From Litorivivens lipolytica (GTDB taxonomy: Bacteria; Pseudomonadota; Gammaproteobacteria; Pseudomonadales; Spongiibacteraceae), in contig NZ_JACHWY010000002.1 of assembly GCF_014191715.1 (NCBI RefSeq), positions 124,001 through 188,000 on the forward strand: DNA of 64,000 nucleotides, written 5' to 3'. Numbering within the stretch: the first letter of the stretch is position 1; each line of letters begins with the position of its first letter. The notes beneath the pieces are model-generated. The model did no database searches. It worked only from the letters and a program-made list of their open reading frames with translations, and was not told where the DNA came from. The position numbers and the translations under genes were made by a program. Positions 51,370 to 60,884 of this stretch are shown piece after piece.

Positions 51370-53670
51370 ATGGGCTCTAAGACATCACAGCGCTGGACGC
51401 GCACTGCGACAGGGAAGCTGTTAGACGTTTCCACAAATCCGTATTTGCTGTTTCTGGCTATCGGCACTTTTTGGATAATTCTTTCCGATCAGGCGCTGGC
51501 GGCGATGCATTTTCCAGATTCACTGCTGTCAATGACCGGCTTTCAAACAGCGAAGGGCTTGCTGTTTGTTGTTATTACCGCGTCTGCTTTCTATTCCATT
51601 GGCTTGCGAAGTCAACGAAAACTGAACGACGCAACCAATCGGCTCCAGGGCTTTAGTGAAATTGCCAAGACCTCCTTTGATATTGTATGGCGGGCTAATG
51701 CGGGAAGCGGCGCTTATGAGATACTTCATGTATCTGACGCTGAGCGCTATAGCCAATTGTACGACGATGGTGTAGCCGCGGTGCATCCCGATGATTTTGG
51801 CGATGGGGGGCTCCCGAGCCACATCAAACGGCATGGGTTGAGGGCTCCCTTCAAGGCCGATGCCAGAATGGCGATCGATGGCGAGTACCGCCATTTTGAG
51901 CACTGGGTGTTTCCCGTCTTTTCTTCAAGTGGTGAGCTCATTGAGTACTACGGCACCTGCCGCGATGTTCACGATTTCGTTAATGCCCAGGAAAGAATCC
52001 AACGTGATGAGCATATGCTGCGAATGGCTTCCGAAGTGGGCGGTGTGGGAATTTGGGAATGGAACATTCCCGATAATAAGTTGAGGCTGTCTAATGAGGT
52101 CCACCGACAATATGGCAGTGTGGTCGATAACCCAACGGCGCTGAAACAATATATCCATCCGGAAGATTACCCCGCGGTGCGTGAAGTCATGTTGTCGGCC
52201 AAGCATCATGGGCTACCGTTTGAGATTGAATACCGGGTGGTTACTGCCGGTGGTCATGAGCGTTGGATTCACAATAAAGGTGCCCCGGTAGACAGAGGTG
52301 AAATCTCTCGAGGCGAATCCAGCAAGCAGATGGTAGGTATCAGCCTCGATATCAGCCGTATCAAGCAGGCTGAGCAACGCCTTCGTCAGCTCGCTTTCTA
52401 TGATTCTGCAACCCAATTGCCGAATCGTGAGAAAGGGCAGCAACAGCTCGAGAAAATTTTCGGCCAAACCAAGTTCGCTGGTGAATGGGTTGCGTTGAGT
52501 ATGTTTGATATCGACTACTTTTCATCACTCAATGAAACCTATGGGCCGATGGTGGCCGACGAAATTCTGAAGCGGATAGCAGACTCGGTAGTGAAGGCTA
52601 GTGGCGTACGCGATTTTGTCTGTCGCTACGGGCCGGATATTTTCCTTGTGATTTTGACCGGTTGCACTGAAACGCAATTTGTGGAGAAAGTCGAAGTTCT
52701 GGAAAGTATCCTGCATTCGGAGCTCGAAATTTCTGATATGAAACTGTTTGTCAGTATCACCGGGTCCATCGCCTGCAGTGATACCGATGGAGACAGCGCA
52801 TCGGAGTTGGTGCGCGCAGCCCAATCTGCGCTCTACCATGCTAAAGATCAGAAGCGCGGCAAGCTGGTCCGCTTCTCGCCCGATATGTTGTCTAAATCGC
52901 TGCGCTTCGAGGCGATCCGCAATGCACTGAAGACGGCCATCTCCAACGCCGAGCTTACCGTCAATTTTCAGCCGCTATACCATATGCAAAAGCAAAGTAT
53001 GCGCGGTTTTGAAGCACTTGTGCGCTGGAATTCGGCGAGCTTGGGTGCTGTGTCTCCCGCTGAATTTATACCCATTGCCGAGCGTATTGGTTTGATTGGT
53101 GAGATCGATGATTTTGTACTCGATGCCATTGCCGATCAAATTCAGGAATGGCAAAGCCATGGTCTAGAGGTCGACGCCATTGGATTCAACCTGTCACCGC
53201 GAAACCTCGAGGCCGACGGTGGTGCCGATCGGCTTCATCGAAAGATTTTGAGCCGTGGGCTGGAGCCTAGCGCCTTGCTGCTCGAGGTTACTGAAACAGC
53301 GATGATTCAGGATGCGATCGCCGTGGCGCGCAATCTGGAACAACTGGCGGCCTACGGTTATTTGATTGCTATTGATGATTTTGGCACGGGATATAGCAGC
53401 TTGGAGAACCTGCATCGCTTCCGTATTGAGAAAGTCAAAATCGACAAGAGTTTCACGCAGGCGATTACCATGTCTGAGCGCCATGCCAATATGGTGCGTT
53501 CAATTATCAATATGGCCCATGCCATGAATATGGAAGTAGTCGCAGAAGGCGTGGAAACGGAACACCAGCGCGAGTGTTTGAGTGAGTGGGGTTGCGATAT
53601 TCTGCAGGGCTATCTTTATTCGAAACCGGTTAACGCCGAAGAGGCAGAGAAATTTATGCGCGCTGCCTGA
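51370..53670 (+). CDS. Membrane PAS-GGDEF-EAL protein with degenerate GGDEF
   Basis: 766 residues from ATG 51370 (GAGG upstream); the open frame extends to a TTG at 51286. Two membrane helices at ~22-70, two PAS_3-like domains (~95-340), a GGDEF domain whose active motif reads GPDIF at 421-425, and an EAL domain with E548 (GFEALVRW), NLSPRNL, EVTETAMI, DDFGTGYSS, KIDKSF and EGVETE all intact. It should hydrolyse c-di-GMP; the GGDEF domain probably serves as a GTP-sensing or regulatory part. It may affect the exopolysaccharide genes, but there is no direct link. Confidence 0.92.
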   Translation: MGSKTSQRWTRTATGKLLDVSTNPYLLFLAIGTFWIILSDQALAAMHFPDSLLSMTGFQTAKGLLFVVITASAFYSIGLRSQRKLNDATNRLQGFSEIAKTSFDIVWRANAGSGAYEILHVSDAERYSQLYDDGVAAVHPDDFGDGGLPSHIKRHGLRAPFKADARMAIDGEYRHFEHWVFPVFSSSGELIEYYGTCRDVHDFVNAQERIQRDEHMLRMASEVGGVGIWEWNIPDNKLRLSNEVHRQYGSVVDNPTALKQYIHPEDYPAVREVMLSAKHHGLPFEIEYRVVTAGGHERWIHNKGAPVDRGEISRGESSKQMVGISLDISRIKQAEQRLRQLAFYDSATQLPNREKGQQQLEKIFGQTKFAGEWVALSMFDIDYFSSLNETYGPMVADEILKRIADSVVKASGVRDFVCRYGPDIFLVILTGCTETQFVEKVEVLESILHSELEISDMKLFVSITGSIACSDTDGDSASELVRAAQSALYHAKDQKRGKLVRFSPDMLSKSLRFEAIRNALKTAISNAELTVNFQPLYHMQKQSMRGFEALVRWNSASLGAVSPAEFIPIAERIGLIGEIDDFVLDAIADQIQEWQSHGLEVDAIGFNLSPRNLEADGGADRLHRKILSRGLEPSALLLEVTETAMIQDAIAVARNLEQLAAYGYLIAIDDFGTGYSSLENLHRFRIEKVKIDKSFTQAITMSERHANMVRSIINMAHAMNMEVVAEGVETEHQRECLSEWGCDILQGYLYSKPVNAEEAEKFMRAA

Positions 53671-53681
53671 TCAGACAGCGC
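53660..53681. terminator. Hairpin between convergent genes
   Basis: GCGCTG-CCTGATCAGA-CAGCGC lies across the stop of the EAL gene and just before the end of the DUF2894 gene; the inner CTGATCAG is also palindromic. Probable bidirectional terminator. Confidence 0.55.
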
Positions 53682-53686
53682 ATCAC

Positions 53687-54349
53687 TTACTTGCGCTGGC
53701 CTTTTCCTCGGGCCGCCTTGCGGTTTTTATGCTCGCGACTTTGTTGCAGTGCATTCAGTGCGTCAATATAACTGACAAACCGGTCCAGATAGGCGGGTGA
53801 CACTGCCTGAATTTCATTGAGAATTTTCACTGCCAGCATGTGCGGGTTTAGCGGACCGGGGTTTTCCGGTTTCTGCTCCAGTGCAATGCGGACCTTGCGA
53901 TGTTTGGCGTGCTTGATCTGATGTTGCTGAAAGCGACTGGCGGCGCGGAGGCCGGTAGTAACTTCAGTGCTTTCCTCAGATTGAGGTGCTACTGCTAGCT
54001 CGCCAAGTAATTTCCTGTTCTGTTCCTGAAGTTGCTGGTCGAGTTTGCTTAAGGGCTTGGGTTGCGGCGCTTGTGTTTCTCGTTTAAGTGCTTCCAGTAG
54101 CGGCGCAAGCGGTGAGGGCGTGGCCGAAGGCGCCTCTTCATTGGAAACTGATGCTACAGGGCAGCGTTGCTCCAGGCAGGCTTCTATTCGCTGGTAGAGT
54201 TTTTGTGCTACCGCCTCACGTTCTTTTTCTGCGCGGCTGAGCAAGCTCTCCGCCAGCATCAGTGGCAGCGGGCTTTGCGCGCCGGATTGTTCGCGCCATG
54301 CCTCGAGATCAGCTTTCAGTTGCGTTGGGTCCGGCATCTTACTGATCAT
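53687..54349 (-). CDS. DUF2894-family protein
   Basis: 220 residues. PDPTQLKADLEAWREQ near the start and the C-terminal LGPLNPHMLAVKILNEIQAVSPAYLDRFVSYIDALNAL block are characteristic of DUF2894. A Pro/Gln-rich linker lies between, and the C-terminus is strongly basic (HKNRKAARGKGQRK), suggesting nucleic-acid or phospholipid contact. Last gene of the operon, overlapping the OmpA-like gene by 11 bases. Cytoplasmic, function unknown. Confidence 0.8.
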   Translation of the reverse strand: MISKMPDPTQLKADLEAWREQSGAQSPLPLMLAESLLSRAEKEREAVAQKLYQRIEACLEQRCPVASVSNEEAPSATPSPLAPLLEALKRETQAPQPKPLSKLDQQLQEQNRKLLGELAVAPQSEESTEVTTGLRAASRFQQHQIKHAKHRKVRIALEQKPENPGPLNPHMLAVKILNEIQAVSPAYLDRFVSYIDALNALQQSREHKNRKAARGKGQRK

Positions 54350-54977
54350 CGTCCGTCTGGGTTGCGCGCGGCACGGGCGCCATTTCTACCCGCCGGTTGC
54401 GGGCGCGGCCTTCCGCATCTTCATTGGAGGCGACCGGCTGCTGGGCGCCAAAGGCGGCGGCAAACACCAGGTCAGAGGGCATGCCCGCGTCGATTAAGGC
54501 GCGGGTAACGGTTAGCGCGCGTTGGGCAGAAAGCTCCCAGTTGTCAGTAAAATTCAGGTTGCCCTGTTGGATGGGGAGATCGTCGGTAAAACCGCTGACC
54601 ATCAAAATCTGATCGTGCTCACTGAGATAAAACTGCAGCGGTTGCAGCAGGCTCTCAAGCAGGGCACGCCCTTCATCCTGCAGCTCGGCAGAGTTGAGTT
54701 CAAACAGCACACTGCCACTGATCCCAATACGGCCTTGCTCGAAAGTAATACGGCCTTGAGCCAGCGGTGCGGCGAGTGCCTGCTCGAGAGCCTGACGACG
54801 CTCCTGCTCGGCTTCGCGTTTGGCGACTTCCTGTTTCAGGGACTGGGACAGCTCCAGCTGGAAGCCCAGTGCCCAAACCAGCAGCAAGACAAACACGCCG
54901 ACCAAACCCGTCATTAGATCGCCGAATACGGCCCAGATAGGGGGTTCCTGTTCCAGACTATTGTCGAGGTCTGCCAT
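54339..54977 (-). CDS. OmpA/MotB-like motor partner (ZorB-like)
   Basis: 212 residues. A single membrane helix at ~14-42 begins WAVFGDLMTGLVGVFVLLL, with Asp20 in the DLMTGL position of the MotB/ZorB proton-binding aspartate. A short coiled coil and an OmpA peptidoglycan-binding domain follow (LMVSGFTDDLPIQ, ELSAQRALTVTRALIDAG, NRRVEM). With the MotA-like protein encoded just upstream (1-base overlap) it would form an ion-driven inner-membrane motor anchored to peptidoglycan. Confidence 0.85.
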   Translation of the reverse strand: MADLDNSLEQEPPIWAVFGDLMTGLVGVFVLLLVWALGFQLELSQSLKQEVAKREAEQERRQALEQALAAPLAQGRITFEQGRIGISGSVLFELNSAELQDEGRALLESLLQPLQFYLSEHDQILMVSGFTDDLPIQQGNLNFTDNWELSAQRALTVTRALIDAGMPSDLVFAAAFGAQQPVASNEDAEGRARNRRVEMAPVPRATQTDDDQ

Positions 54978-57064
54978 CAGTCGTTACCGTTGGTGGCGGT
55001 TTCTGCCTGCAGTTTTGCCAGCAGTTCCTGATGGGTCAGTAAGTTGTGATCAATGATTTCACGGGCCTGACTCAAGTAGTATTCCATTTGCTCGTCGCTG
55101 CGCTGACCGCTGCTGGCGAGCACCGCTTCCATTTTCTCCAGTCGCGCCATCAGCTGCGTGTTAGCTTCTCCAAACTGCTGCACTGCGTTGGTGAATACCT
55201 CACCCAGAGCCGTCAGTTCGGCGGTGCTGGCAGAGAAGTGAGCGATCTGTTCGCTGAGCGCTTCGCTTTCACCGGCAACCTTCTGCTCGAATTTCTCGGC
55301 AATGCCGCCAAGGCTTTCGCTGGAGCCTTCGAGCATGGCCTGTACCGCTTCGCGTTGCAGGCGGGCATTTTCTTCGAGGCTTGCAGACAGGGATTCGAGT
55401 TTGCCGAGGGTATCGCGGCGCTCTTCAAGCAGGCCATTGTCGCGTTCGATATTCTTGCTGATTTCCGCGCGCATCTGTTCGATAACTTCGGCGGCCGCGC
55501 GCGGTGCTTCCGACGCGGTTTCGATCAGACGGGTCATGGGCGCTTCAAGGGCAGCCCCCAGTTTGGCCAGCTGTTCTGCGCTGCTGTCCTGCAGAGCTTT
55601 GAGCTGCGCGGCGGTGGCTTCGCTGCGCTGTTGTTCGTCGTTGCGCAGTTTTGAAAGTTGTTCCGTAGCACTGTCGATCAGCGTTTGCAGATTCTGGGCC
55701 GCCTGCTGTTGCCACTGTTCGTCGCGCTGCTGCTGGGCATCAAGCACGGCGCTGCTCTGGGCAAGCAGCTGATTGATTTTTTCTTGATGCGCGGTGGCAT
55801 TTTCGCGGGCTTTTTCCGCCAGTTCGTTACTGGCCTCGGCCAGCTGGCGCGCACTGATTTCTGCGGCTTCACGCGATTGCTGCGCGCGCTCCTGCTCAGC
55901 CTGTCGGCTGCTCTCAAGCCATTCAGTATTGGATTTTTGCAGGTTTTGCAGCAGGGCTTCGCTGCCCTGGGTGAACTGAGACTGTGCCTGCTCAAGCTGC
56001 GCTTTGATCTGTGCCATCAATTCGTTGCTGCCCTGCTGGTGCTGTTGCAGCACCTCCTGCCAATGGGCCTGCTGGGCCAGTGTGCTTTTTTCAAGCTCGC
56101 GGCTGATGCCGGAAAGTTGAGCGGAGACTGCGGCAGAAATCTGCTCCTGTGTGGCCTGACTCTGTTCGCCCAGTTTCTGGATAAAGGACTGAAGGATCGG
56201 CTGGGCGCTTTCGGCGGCTACCTTGCCGGTATCGCGAAAGCCGGCGCTGAGGGCGTCGCTGACATTGCGGTTAAGTTCGCGCTGCTGTGTGGCGAGATCA
56301 TCCTGCAGGGCTTTGTGACTGGCGCCGAGGCTGTCAGCGAGTTGTTGAAAGCGGGCGTCGAACTGTTCGGCCAGCTGGCCCAGCTGCGCGGCGGCCGCGG
56401 GCAGGGCGGTGGCCTGAGCTTGCAGCACGTCGTAGGTTTGACGGCGCTGATAGCTGAGAGAATGGGTTTTGAAAGCATCGCCCATTTCAGCATCCAGCTG
56501 ACGTGAGGCCAGCAAACGCTCGCGGCGGCTCAGCGTCGAAATCAATCCCAGCATGGCCGAGGCGGTGACACCGGCCACGGAGGTGGCAAAGGCAAGGCCC
56601 AGACCTTCGATGGGCGCGGCAAGACCTTGGCGAATCGCTTCCAGTTCGGTGCTGCCCTGTAAGGCGCCAACGGCACCCTGCAGGGTTTCGACCATACCGA
56701 GAAAGGTGCCGAGCAGACCGAGCATGACCAGCAGGCCAACCAGATAGGGTGTTAGCAGCGGGGCGGGCAGGCCGGTGGCTTCGCCATTGATGCGCTGGCG
56801 TACGGAAAAGCGCAGTGAGGCAGGCAGCTGGGCAAGCCATTGATTGAGGTCGGCCACCGGGTGCTCGGCGGTATTCAATGCCTGCTGCAGTTTGCCGGTT
56901 TCGCTCTGATAGCGCAGCAGCTCGACAAAACCGGTGGTATAGGCGGCGGCAATGAGCAGGCTGACCAGCAGAGCCAGTACGCTACTGGCGACAAAGCTGG
57001 AGCTCATCCACAGGACGACGAGGGCGCCCAGAGCAAAAAGAATAATGGATACGGTACGTGTCAT
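54977..57064 (-). CDS. DUF802 protein: MotA/TolQ-like channel with long coiled-coil tail (ZorA-like)
   Basis: 695 residues. Two helices near the N-terminus (~5-48) and a MotA/TolQ/ExbB-like region at ~105-195 (LVGLLVMLGLLGTFLGMVETLQG, GLGLAFATSVAGVTASAMLGLIS). Residues ~210-690 are an almost continuous, Gln/Ala/Glu-rich cytoplasmic coiled coil. This plan, a five-subunit-type channel with a huge tail, is that of ZorA in the Zorya antiphage system. The partner OmpA-like gene overlaps by one base. Function of the DUF802 family is not established. Confidence 0.85.
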   Translation of the reverse strand: MTRTVSIILFALGALVVLWMSSSFVASSVLALLVSLLIAAAYTTGFVELLRYQSETGKLQQALNTAEHPVADLNQWLAQLPASLRFSVRQRINGEATGLPAPLLTPYLVGLLVMLGLLGTFLGMVETLQGAVGALQGSTELEAIRQGLAAPIEGLGLAFATSVAGVTASAMLGLISTLSRRERLLASRQLDAEMGDAFKTHSLSYQRRQTYDVLQAQATALPAAAAQLGQLAEQFDARFQQLADSLGASHKALQDDLATQQRELNRNVSDALSAGFRDTGKVAAESAQPILQSFIQKLGEQSQATQEQISAAVSAQLSGISRELEKSTLAQQAHWQEVLQQHQQGSNELMAQIKAQLEQAQSQFTQGSEALLQNLQKSNTEWLESSRQAEQERAQQSREAAEISARQLAEASNELAEKARENATAHQEKINQLLAQSSAVLDAQQQRDEQWQQQAAQNLQTLIDSATEQLSKLRNDEQQRSEATAAQLKALQDSSAEQLAKLGAALEAPMTRLIETASEAPRAAAEVIEQMRAEISKNIERDNGLLEERRDTLGKLESLSASLEENARLQREAVQAMLEGSSESLGGIAEKFEQKVAGESEALSEQIAHFSASTAELTALGEVFTNAVQQFGEANTQLMARLEKMEAVLASSGQRSDEQMEYYLSQAREIIDHNLLTHQELLAKLQAETATNGND

Positions 57065-57810
57065 GACTTGTCCTGAGGTTCCAGTACATCCAGCAGGGCG
57101 CGCGCCGGCAGCAGGCGTAAATCCAGTTCTGCCAGCAGCAGTTGCTGCATATCCTGATGAAAACCGTGAATCCAGCCGCCTTCACAGGTCCAGGCGCTGG
57201 GGTCGGTTAATTGATCGGTCTCGGCCGATTCGATAAAGGTTTGACGCCGGGCGTGGAAATGCTCACCCACCAATTTAATGACGCCGCCGAGCACCTGGCG
57301 GCTGTATTCGCCAAAGGTGTCGTCGACGATCTTATCCAGTGCTGCCAGCTGCGAGCGGGGCGGTGGATCGAGGGTCAATGAGGCGCGCAGGGATTTGCGT
57401 AGCTTGCTGATCCGGTGGTCCATCTCACTCTGATGCAGGGAATAAAAGCGCAGGTAGGGCTTAACACCCTCGGCTGGGTCCTCCAGCGTTGGGCGGTTGG
57501 CCACGGGCAACATAAAGGGAGCGCTGGTATCGCTGGGGTCAAAGCTGCGCAGTATAAAGCGGATGATACCGCCACGGGCATTTAGGAACTGGCGTTGAGG
57601 GCGTTCCATCGAGATAGTGTCGGCGGCTTTGACCTTGTCCAGTGACATTAATGCCCGCGCCAGCGAGATGGAATCCGACAGCCCGATCTGGTCGCCCAGT
57701 AGCTCGGCGAGGTTGTATGGCGCAGGTCGCACATCGGGCAGCAGATTCATGCTGACCAGATGCTGCAACAACGGAGGCTGGCTCCGGATGTCCTGTGGGG
57801 CTTGCGTCAT
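57061..57810 (-). CDS. DUF3348-family protein
   Basis: 249 residues. LADVFxx-type opening replaced by LLQHLVSMNLLPDVRP, then FILRSFDP, KPYLRFYSLHQSEMDHRISKLRKSLRASL and GWIHGFHQDMQQLLLAELDLRLLPARALLDVL, the conserved blocks of DUF3348. Cytoplasmic, helical. First gene of the four-gene operon (4-base overlap with the DUF802 gene). Probably an adaptor for the motor complex; function unknown. Confidence 0.8.
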   Translation of the reverse strand: MTQAPQDIRSQPPLLQHLVSMNLLPDVRPAPYNLAELLGDQIGLSDSISLARALMSLDKVKAADTISMERPQRQFLNARGGIIRFILRSFDPSDTSAPFMLPVANRPTLEDPAEGVKPYLRFYSLHQSEMDHRISKLRKSLRASLTLDPPPRSQLAALDKIVDDTFGEYSRQVLGGVIKLVGEHFHARRQTFIESAETDQLTDPSAWTCEGGWIHGFHQDMQQLLLAELDLRLLPARALLDVLEPQDKS

Positions 57811-57983
57811 ATCGGTCCGGGTTGTGGGGGAAGCCGCCGGGCGGCGAACTGCTGGCTGACAACGGATTGTTTTTTAGGTTGGTCATTATCGCCATTTTGG
57901 CCGTGGCATCAAGCTGGGCGCCACGGCCGGGGACGGTACTGGAAGGGGGTGGTGAGGGGCTTAAAACTATCTATATCAGTGGC

Positions 57984-58532
57984 TTAACGCTCATTCAGCG
58001 GCTGCTGAGGCTGTCTGCGGAACTCGCTCACATCGTAACCCATGTCTTCAATACGCTGCACATAGCTCTGGTAGCGCGCGTCTGACATGCCGGGGTCGCG
58101 GGACATCAGCCAGACATAGTCCCGGCTCGGGCGGGCAATGATGGTCTCCCGGTAGTCTGAGGTGACATAGGCAATCCGGTAATCGGCGGCAAAGGGCCAA
58201 AGGAACTGCATTTTCCAGGCGGTGCCGTCGGAGCCTTCAACCACGGTCGCTTCGGGGGTGTAGCGCTTCACTGGTCCATCGAAACTGCCCTTGTTGAAGG
58301 TATAGGTTGTATAGATGCGTCCGTCGTCACCCAGCCGGTAGTTTTCGATACCGTTATGGGCCTCGCTCTCCGGCGGCAAGGGGATAAAGCCAATCACATA
58401 CCAGTCGCCCATAAAGCGTTGCAGGTCGACGGATTCCGGTCGCGGCAGCGGATTGTCGGGCGCGGAGCTACAGGCGCTCAGAAAAACCATGGTGGTGGAG
58501 GCAATGGCGAGAGTGGCAACGAGTTTCAGCAT
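57984..58532 (-). CDS. blc: Lipocalin (Blc-like outer-membrane lipoprotein)
   Basis: 182 residues from ATG 58532, which gives a signal peptide ending in the lipobox FLSAC. The lipocalin motif FMGDWYVIGFIP, then IENYRLGDDGRIYTTYTF, WPFAADYRIAYVT and YVWLMSRDPGMSD match bacterial Blc. An upstream extension to 58622 would disrupt the signal peptide. Binds lipids or lysophospholipids at the outer membrane, often under envelope stress. Confidence 0.92.
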   Translation of the reverse strand: MLKLVATLAIASTTMVFLSACSSAPDNPLPRPESVDLQRFMGDWYVIGFIPLPPESEAHNGIENYRLGDDGRIYTTYTFNKGSFDGPVKRYTPEATVVEGSDGTAWKMQFLWPFAADYRIAYVTSDYRETIIARPSRDYVWLMSRDPGMSDARYQSYVQRIEDMGYDVSEFRRQPQQPLNER

Positions 58533-58815
58533 GTTGACCCCGTACTGGAAGCGATTTCTGTTATGTACGGGGCGGGCAGAGATTTGGACTTCGGTCTTGT
58601 AGCTGCATTGTGATCGATTCACGCTTTGAGGCCCTCTGCGTTGGACTGCTTATTCATAGTAGGCAAACCCTTGCGGCAAAAGTCTTGATGATGTGCGCCA
58701 GACGCCATTCAGAAAAATTATGCTGATCACCGCAGGTAAACCAGCGTCTGGTCTTTCAGTCGCCTAAATTGGAAGGCTAGTATGAGGAGCTAAGTCATAA
58801 AAGAAATGAATTCTC

Positions 58816-60036
58816 ATGCACACTCTGACTGTACTCTATAGCCGAGCCATGTCCCTGTTGAGCCGGCTGATAATGAAATTTATCAGTGTTCCCGCACCTC
58901 TGGTTTACGCGGGCGCTGGCAGCTCAAGCGCCTTGATGCAGGCCATCGGTAATTTTGGTCACCAGCGGGTGTTGGTGGTGACCGACAAAATGCTGGTTGA
59001 ATTGGGCCTGGTTAAACAGGTCACTGCGTCCTTGGCCGAGCAGGGCATCGATACCGTAATTTACGACGGTGTGCTGCCCGATCCAGATTTTGGGCAAGTA
59101 AATGCGGGCATCGCGAGTTGTAAACAAAATCGCTGTGACGCGGTGTTAGCCATCGGTGGAGGCTCTGCGCTGGACGCGGCAAAAGTCATCGCGATTTGTT
59201 CCGGCTCCGATCAGGAGCCGGCAAACATCGTCGGCTATTTCAATGTAAAAAGCCGGGGTTTGCCGATCTATTGTGTGCCCACAACCGCGGGCACAGGCTC
59301 TGAGGCCACCATGGTCTCTGTGGTGACAGATGCTCAGGCCGAAACCAAGTGCTTTATCGTAGACCCGAAACTCGTGCCCGACGCCGTCGCGCTCGATGCG
59401 GACTTGATGCTCAAACTGCCGGCCCCGATTACGGCTGCCACCGGTATGGATGCGCTGACTCACGCGATTGAATCGGCGCTATCGCGAGAAGCCAGTGAAG
59501 ACACCTTGCGCAAGTCCCTGGCGGCTGCGCGCATCATCTTCCAGAATCTGGAATCTGCCGTTGCTGATGGAGGCAATCGCTCGGCAAGAGAAGCCATGGC
59601 ACTGGCCAGTTACTATGCCGGTTCCGCCTTCACCATAGCCAATGTTGGCTACGTGCACGGCATGGCTCACCAGCTCGGTGCCCTCTGTCATCTGCCTCAC
59701 GGACTGGCCAATGCCTTGTTCCTCCCTCACGTGCTGGATTTTTATCGCGACACCTGTGCGCCGCAGATGGCGCGAATTAGCAAATCAGCGGGTATCGGCA
59801 GCGCGAATGACAGCGATGACATTCTTGCCGAAAAACTCGTCGAGCGGGTGAAAGAACTCTCACAGGCGATCGGCATTCCAACCCACGCCGACGTCTTAAA
59901 ACCTGATCAGGTGGCAACGATTGCTGCGCGGGCAATGAAAGAATCACACGGACTTTACGGCTACCCGGTGCCGAAATATATGCGCGGGGAAGAGTGTGAG
60001 GCGATTGTGCGCAAGATACTGCCGGTAGGCGAGTAA
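58816..60036 (+). CDS. Iron-containing alcohol dehydrogenase
   Basis: 406 residues; the true start may be one of the internal ATGs (e.g. MKFISVPAP at residue 20). AIGGGSALDAAKVIA and PTTAGTGSEAT bind NAD; metal ligands come from DALTHAIES, VHGMAHQLGALCHLPHGLANALFLPHV. Group III Fe-ADH that reduces aldehydes or oxidises primary alcohols. Monocistronic. Confidence 0.92.
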   Translation: MHTLTVLYSRAMSLLSRLIMKFISVPAPLVYAGAGSSSALMQAIGNFGHQRVLVVTDKMLVELGLVKQVTASLAEQGIDTVIYDGVLPDPDFGQVNAGIASCKQNRCDAVLAIGGGSALDAAKVIAICSGSDQEPANIVGYFNVKSRGLPIYCVPTTAGTGSEATMVSVVTDAQAETKCFIVDPKLVPDAVALDADLMLKLPAPITAATGMDALTHAIESALSREASEDTLRKSLAAARIIFQNLESAVADGGNRSAREAMALASYYAGSAFTIANVGYVHGMAHQLGALCHLPHGLANALFLPHVLDFYRDTCAPQMARISKSAGIGSANDSDDILAEKLVERVKELSQAIGIPTHADVLKPDQVATIAARAMKESHGLYGYPVPKYMRGEECEAIVRKILPVGE

Positions 60037-60051
60037 TAGGCTGTTTGTGTT

Positions 60052-60084
60052 TTCACGGAATGTCAGGAGGTGACATTCCGTGAA
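60052..60084. terminator. Strong bidirectional hairpin
   Basis: TTCACGGAATGTCA-GGAGG-TGACATTCCGTGAA, a perfect 14-bp stem with 5-base loop between the convergent Fe-ADH and YebC genes. Confidence 0.8.
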
Positions 60085-60096
60085 CTCGCGTAAGTG

Positions 60097-60819
60097 CTAC
60101 AGTACAGCGTCGTGGTAAACCCGTTGAACATCATCAAGATCATCCAGCATATTCATAAATTTGTTGAACTGATCGCGATGTTCTTCGGCGATAGGCGTTG
60201 AGCCTTTCGGAATAAACTGAATTTCGTCGACTTCAAACTCGATATCCGGAAAGCCTTCCATCAATGCGGTTTTGGCCTTGAAGTATTCGGTATGCGGCAC
60301 GAATACGCTCAGAGAGCCGTCTTCGTCCTCAATATCGCTGAGGTCAACTTCCGCCTCCAGCAGACACTCCATTACCGCTTCTTCGTCGTCGTGCGCGAAT
60401 TTGAAAATCGCACAATGATCGAAGCTGTGGCTGGTGGTGCCCTGAGTGCCAATCTTGCAGTCGGTTTTGGTAAAGCACAGGCGCACATCGCCAAAGGTCC
60501 GGTTGGGATTGTCGGTCAGGCATTCGATAATCACCATGCAACCGCCGGGACCAAAGCCCTCATAGCGCGCCGGTGAGTAGTCCTCCCCCGCGCCGCCCTG
60601 GGCCTTTTTGATGGCATTTTCGATAACGTGGGTAGGCACCTGCTCGCGCTTGGCGCGCTCGATCAGCCCCCGCAGGCTCAGGTTGCCCTCGGGCTCGCAG
60701 CCACCGGATTTGGCGCAAACGTAGATTTCCCGTGCGTAGCGGCTGTAGACCCGGGCCTTGGCATCCGAGGTCTTCGCCATTGAATCTTTGCGGTTTTGAT
60801 ATGCGCGTCCGATGACCAT
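60097..60819 (-). CDS. YebC/PmpR-family (YeeN-like) regulator
   Basis: 240 residues. [51 protein letters not shown] matches the YebC family N-terminal domain, close to E. coli YeeN. Acidic and beta-rich domains follow. AGGAG lies before the ATG at 60819. Members act as transcription regulators or ribosome-associated translation factors for proline-rich stretches. The exact role of this paralogue is uncertain. Confidence 0.92.
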   Translation of the reverse strand: MVIGRAYQNRKDSMAKTSDAKARVYSRYAREIYVCAKSGGCEPEGNLSLRGLIERAKREQVPTHVIENAIKKAQGGAGEDYSPARYEGFGPGGCMVIIECLTDNPNRTFGDVRLCFTKTDCKIGTQGTTSHSFDHCAIFKFAHDDEEAVMECLLEAEVDLSDIEDEDGSLSVFVPHTEYFKAKTALMEGFPDIEFEVDEIQFIPKGSTPIAEEHRDQFNKFMNMLDDLDDVQRVYHDAVL

Positions 60820-60884
60820 TACTCCTGCAGGTTGATAGCGGGCAGCATTTTAGCCCATTTTCAGGCTAGGCCAAGAGTCCCTCG

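Noticed and set aside
55658-56506. 282-codon open frame opposite the DUF802 gene
   Set aside because: Leu/Phe-rich translation is the complement of a Gln/Ala coiled-coil repeat and not a real membrane protein.
53687-57810. Complete Zorya defence system or a flagellar motor
   Set aside because: No ZorC, ZorD helicase or ZorE nuclease and no flagellar genes are nearby; only the channel-motor pair is similar.
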